A stretch of 14,476 nucleotides of DNA, taken from contig JAAXGS010000075.1 of the NCBI GenBank assembly GCA_012271225.1, positions 300 to 14,775 on the forward strand, given 5' to 3'. This document shows positions 13,673 through 14,476 of the stretch, in pieces; position 1 is the stretch's first letter, and every line of letters starts with the position of its first letter. The DNA is from Dehalococcoidia bacterium (lineage in GTDB: Bacteria; Chloroflexota; Dehalococcoidia; UBA6926). Made by a program: the position numbers and the translations under genes. The notes beneath the pieces are model-generated. The model was not told the DNA's origin and did not search any database. It worked only from the letters and a program-made list of their open reading frames with translations.

Positions 13673-13696
13673 GGCCTTTATGGGAGAGGGGGCGCG

Positions 13697-14476
13697 ATGA
13701 GGCGTCTCGCCAGGATGTCTGTCACCAGGAATGTGGGGGGCGCCGTGGCCATCGGCATAGCGGCAGCGGTGACGTTGGGCGCCGTGGTTCAGGCGCAGGA
13801 CGCGGATGAGCAGCCGGACCCCACGCATCCCCGCGTGCAGCGATACCTCGCCGCGCAGGAGGCGGCCGTGGACGGCGGCTCCAGCATCCTGTTTGGCGTC
13901 GCCCACTCCATGAGCGCAAAGGGCAATGATCCCTTCGTCGTGAAGTTGCGCGGACTGGATGACGATCCGTCCTACTGGTACAAAGTCTCCCTCTCGACGT
14001 CTGGCAACGCGCTTGGATTCAACTCAACGTGCTCGGACAGATCCCAGACGATCTCCATCGGCTCCGACGTGTCATCGCAGAACATTAAAAGGACCCTGTA
14101 TGCGTGTCACTCGGGGACGAGTTCGACCACCGCCACGGTCAAGGCGAAGTTGTACGAGTACTACGCCGATGAGGGGGGCTACGGCGTCTCCAAGGTCCTG
14201 ATTGACACGGACAGCGAGAGCGTCACGATCTCGCCGCCGCCCACACCCACCCCCACGCCGTCAAACACGCCCACGCCAACCCCAACGGACACTCCTACTC
14301 CCACGCCGACTCCAACACCAACTCCGACGAACACCCCCACGCCGAAACCGACACCGCGGCCGCGAGCGTCGCTCTCGCCGGCCCCCGGCGGCACGTATGT
14401 GGTCGGTAATCCCACCACGCATTTCACAGTACAAGCGAACGAGGTTGTCCGACTGATTGCGAACCCGAGCGGGACG
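13697..14476 (+). CDS. Secreted protein with Thr-Pro-rich linker, 3' truncated by window edge
   Basis: An open frame of 260 codons starts at ATG 13697 and runs off the window without a stop. It begins with MRRLARM and a hydrophobic signal segment (about 14-32), with a likely signal peptidase site after VQA (residue 33). Residues about 40-178 form a beta-rich domain with two Cys residues, Cys112 (FNSTCSD) and Cys137 (LYACHSG), probably a disulfide. Residues 180-223 are a Thr-Pro linker (14234-14365), and a second beta-like domain starts at about 224 (SLSPAPGGTYVVG). Linkers of this type are common in secreted Chloroflexota proteins. I do not recognise the domains well enough to assign a function; surface adhesion or cell-envelope roles are possible. 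A promoter and ribosome site precede it, so it is its own transcription unit. Confidence 0.85.
   Translation, partial: MRRLARMSVTRNVGGAVAIGIAAAVTLGAVVQAQDADEQPDPTHPRVQRYLAAQEAAVDGGSSILFGVAHSMSAKGNDPFVVKLRGLDDDPSYWYKVSLSTSGNALGFNSTCSDRSQTISIGSDVSSQNIKRTLYACHSGTSSTTATVKAKLYEYYADEGGYGVSKVLIDTDSESVTISPPPTPTPTPSNTPTPTPTDTPTPTPTPTPTPTNTPTPKPTPRPRASLSPAPGGTYVVGNPTTHFTVQANEVVRLIANPSGT
14234..14365 (+). repeat. Thr-Pro codon repeat (linker)
   Basis: Forty-four codons are dominated by ACN-CCN pairs encoding Thr-Pro, broken by Asn, Asp, Ser, Lys and Arg. Third positions vary, so it is a protein-level low-complexity linker and not a pure microsatellite. On the opposite strand it yields a spurious Gly-Val repeat frame. 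Confidence 0.85.

Noticed and set aside
14234..14365. CRISPR array or tandem-repeat array
   Set aside because: The periodicity is the Thr-Pro dipeptide in frame, with no spacer-repeat structure. No CRISPR-like array is seen elsewhere.
14179..14427. Minus-strand Gly-Val repeat protein
   Set aside because: It is the complement of the Thr-Pro linker of the plus-strand secreted protein, which has a promoter, ribosome site and signal peptide.

Overview
The window is GC-rich bacterial DNA with densely packed genes. Several traits point to Chloroflexota, probably a Dehalococcoidia/SAR202-like lineage: a secreted protein with a long Thr-Pro linker, multiplied amidases, tandem family-5 solute-binding lipoproteins, CoxM/CoxS-type subunits and LiaF-like membrane proteins. 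This assignment is inferred from gene style only; no marker gene here settles it.

Layout: (A) 1-2842, + strand: the C-terminal part of one peptide-type ABC solute-binding protein, then a complete paralogue with a lipoprotein signal. Each is followed by a long perfect-palindrome terminator. No permease or ATPase genes are present. (B) 3068-6152, + strand: a 66-residue AtzG/GatC-like small protein followed by two paralogous amidase-signature hydrolases. The second has Ala-Ala where Gly-Gly normally precedes the nucleophilic Ser. (C) 6191-7628, - strand: two tandem LiaF-like membrane proteins with related C-terminal domains. (D) 7813-9349, - strand: thioredoxin, thioredoxin reductase and, downstream on the same strand, a selenocysteine tRNA (UCA anticodon, 8-bp acceptor stem, long variable arm). 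(E) 9694-11120, + strand: the FAD and [2Fe-2S] subunits of a CO-dehydrogenase/xanthine-oxidase-type enzyme, with no molybdenum subunit next to them. (F) 11218-13529, + strand: an NfeD membrane protease coupled to a slipin/SPFH protein that lacks an N-terminal membrane segment. (G) 13697 to the edge: a secreted protein with a Thr-Pro linker that runs off the window.

Regions A and B look like an uptake-and-hydrolysis set for amide or peptide-like compounds. Regions C and F are envelope maintenance and stress functions. Region D is thiol redox plus selenocysteine decoding. The tRNA implies that the organism makes selenoproteins, although no gene in this window visibly uses an in-frame UGA. I see no mobile element, CRISPR array or rRNA. 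The strongest leads are the tRNA-Sec, the Ala-Ala amidase, the small-subunit/amidase operon, and the CoxM-CoxS pair without CoxL. I do not see clear evidence of a wholly new system.
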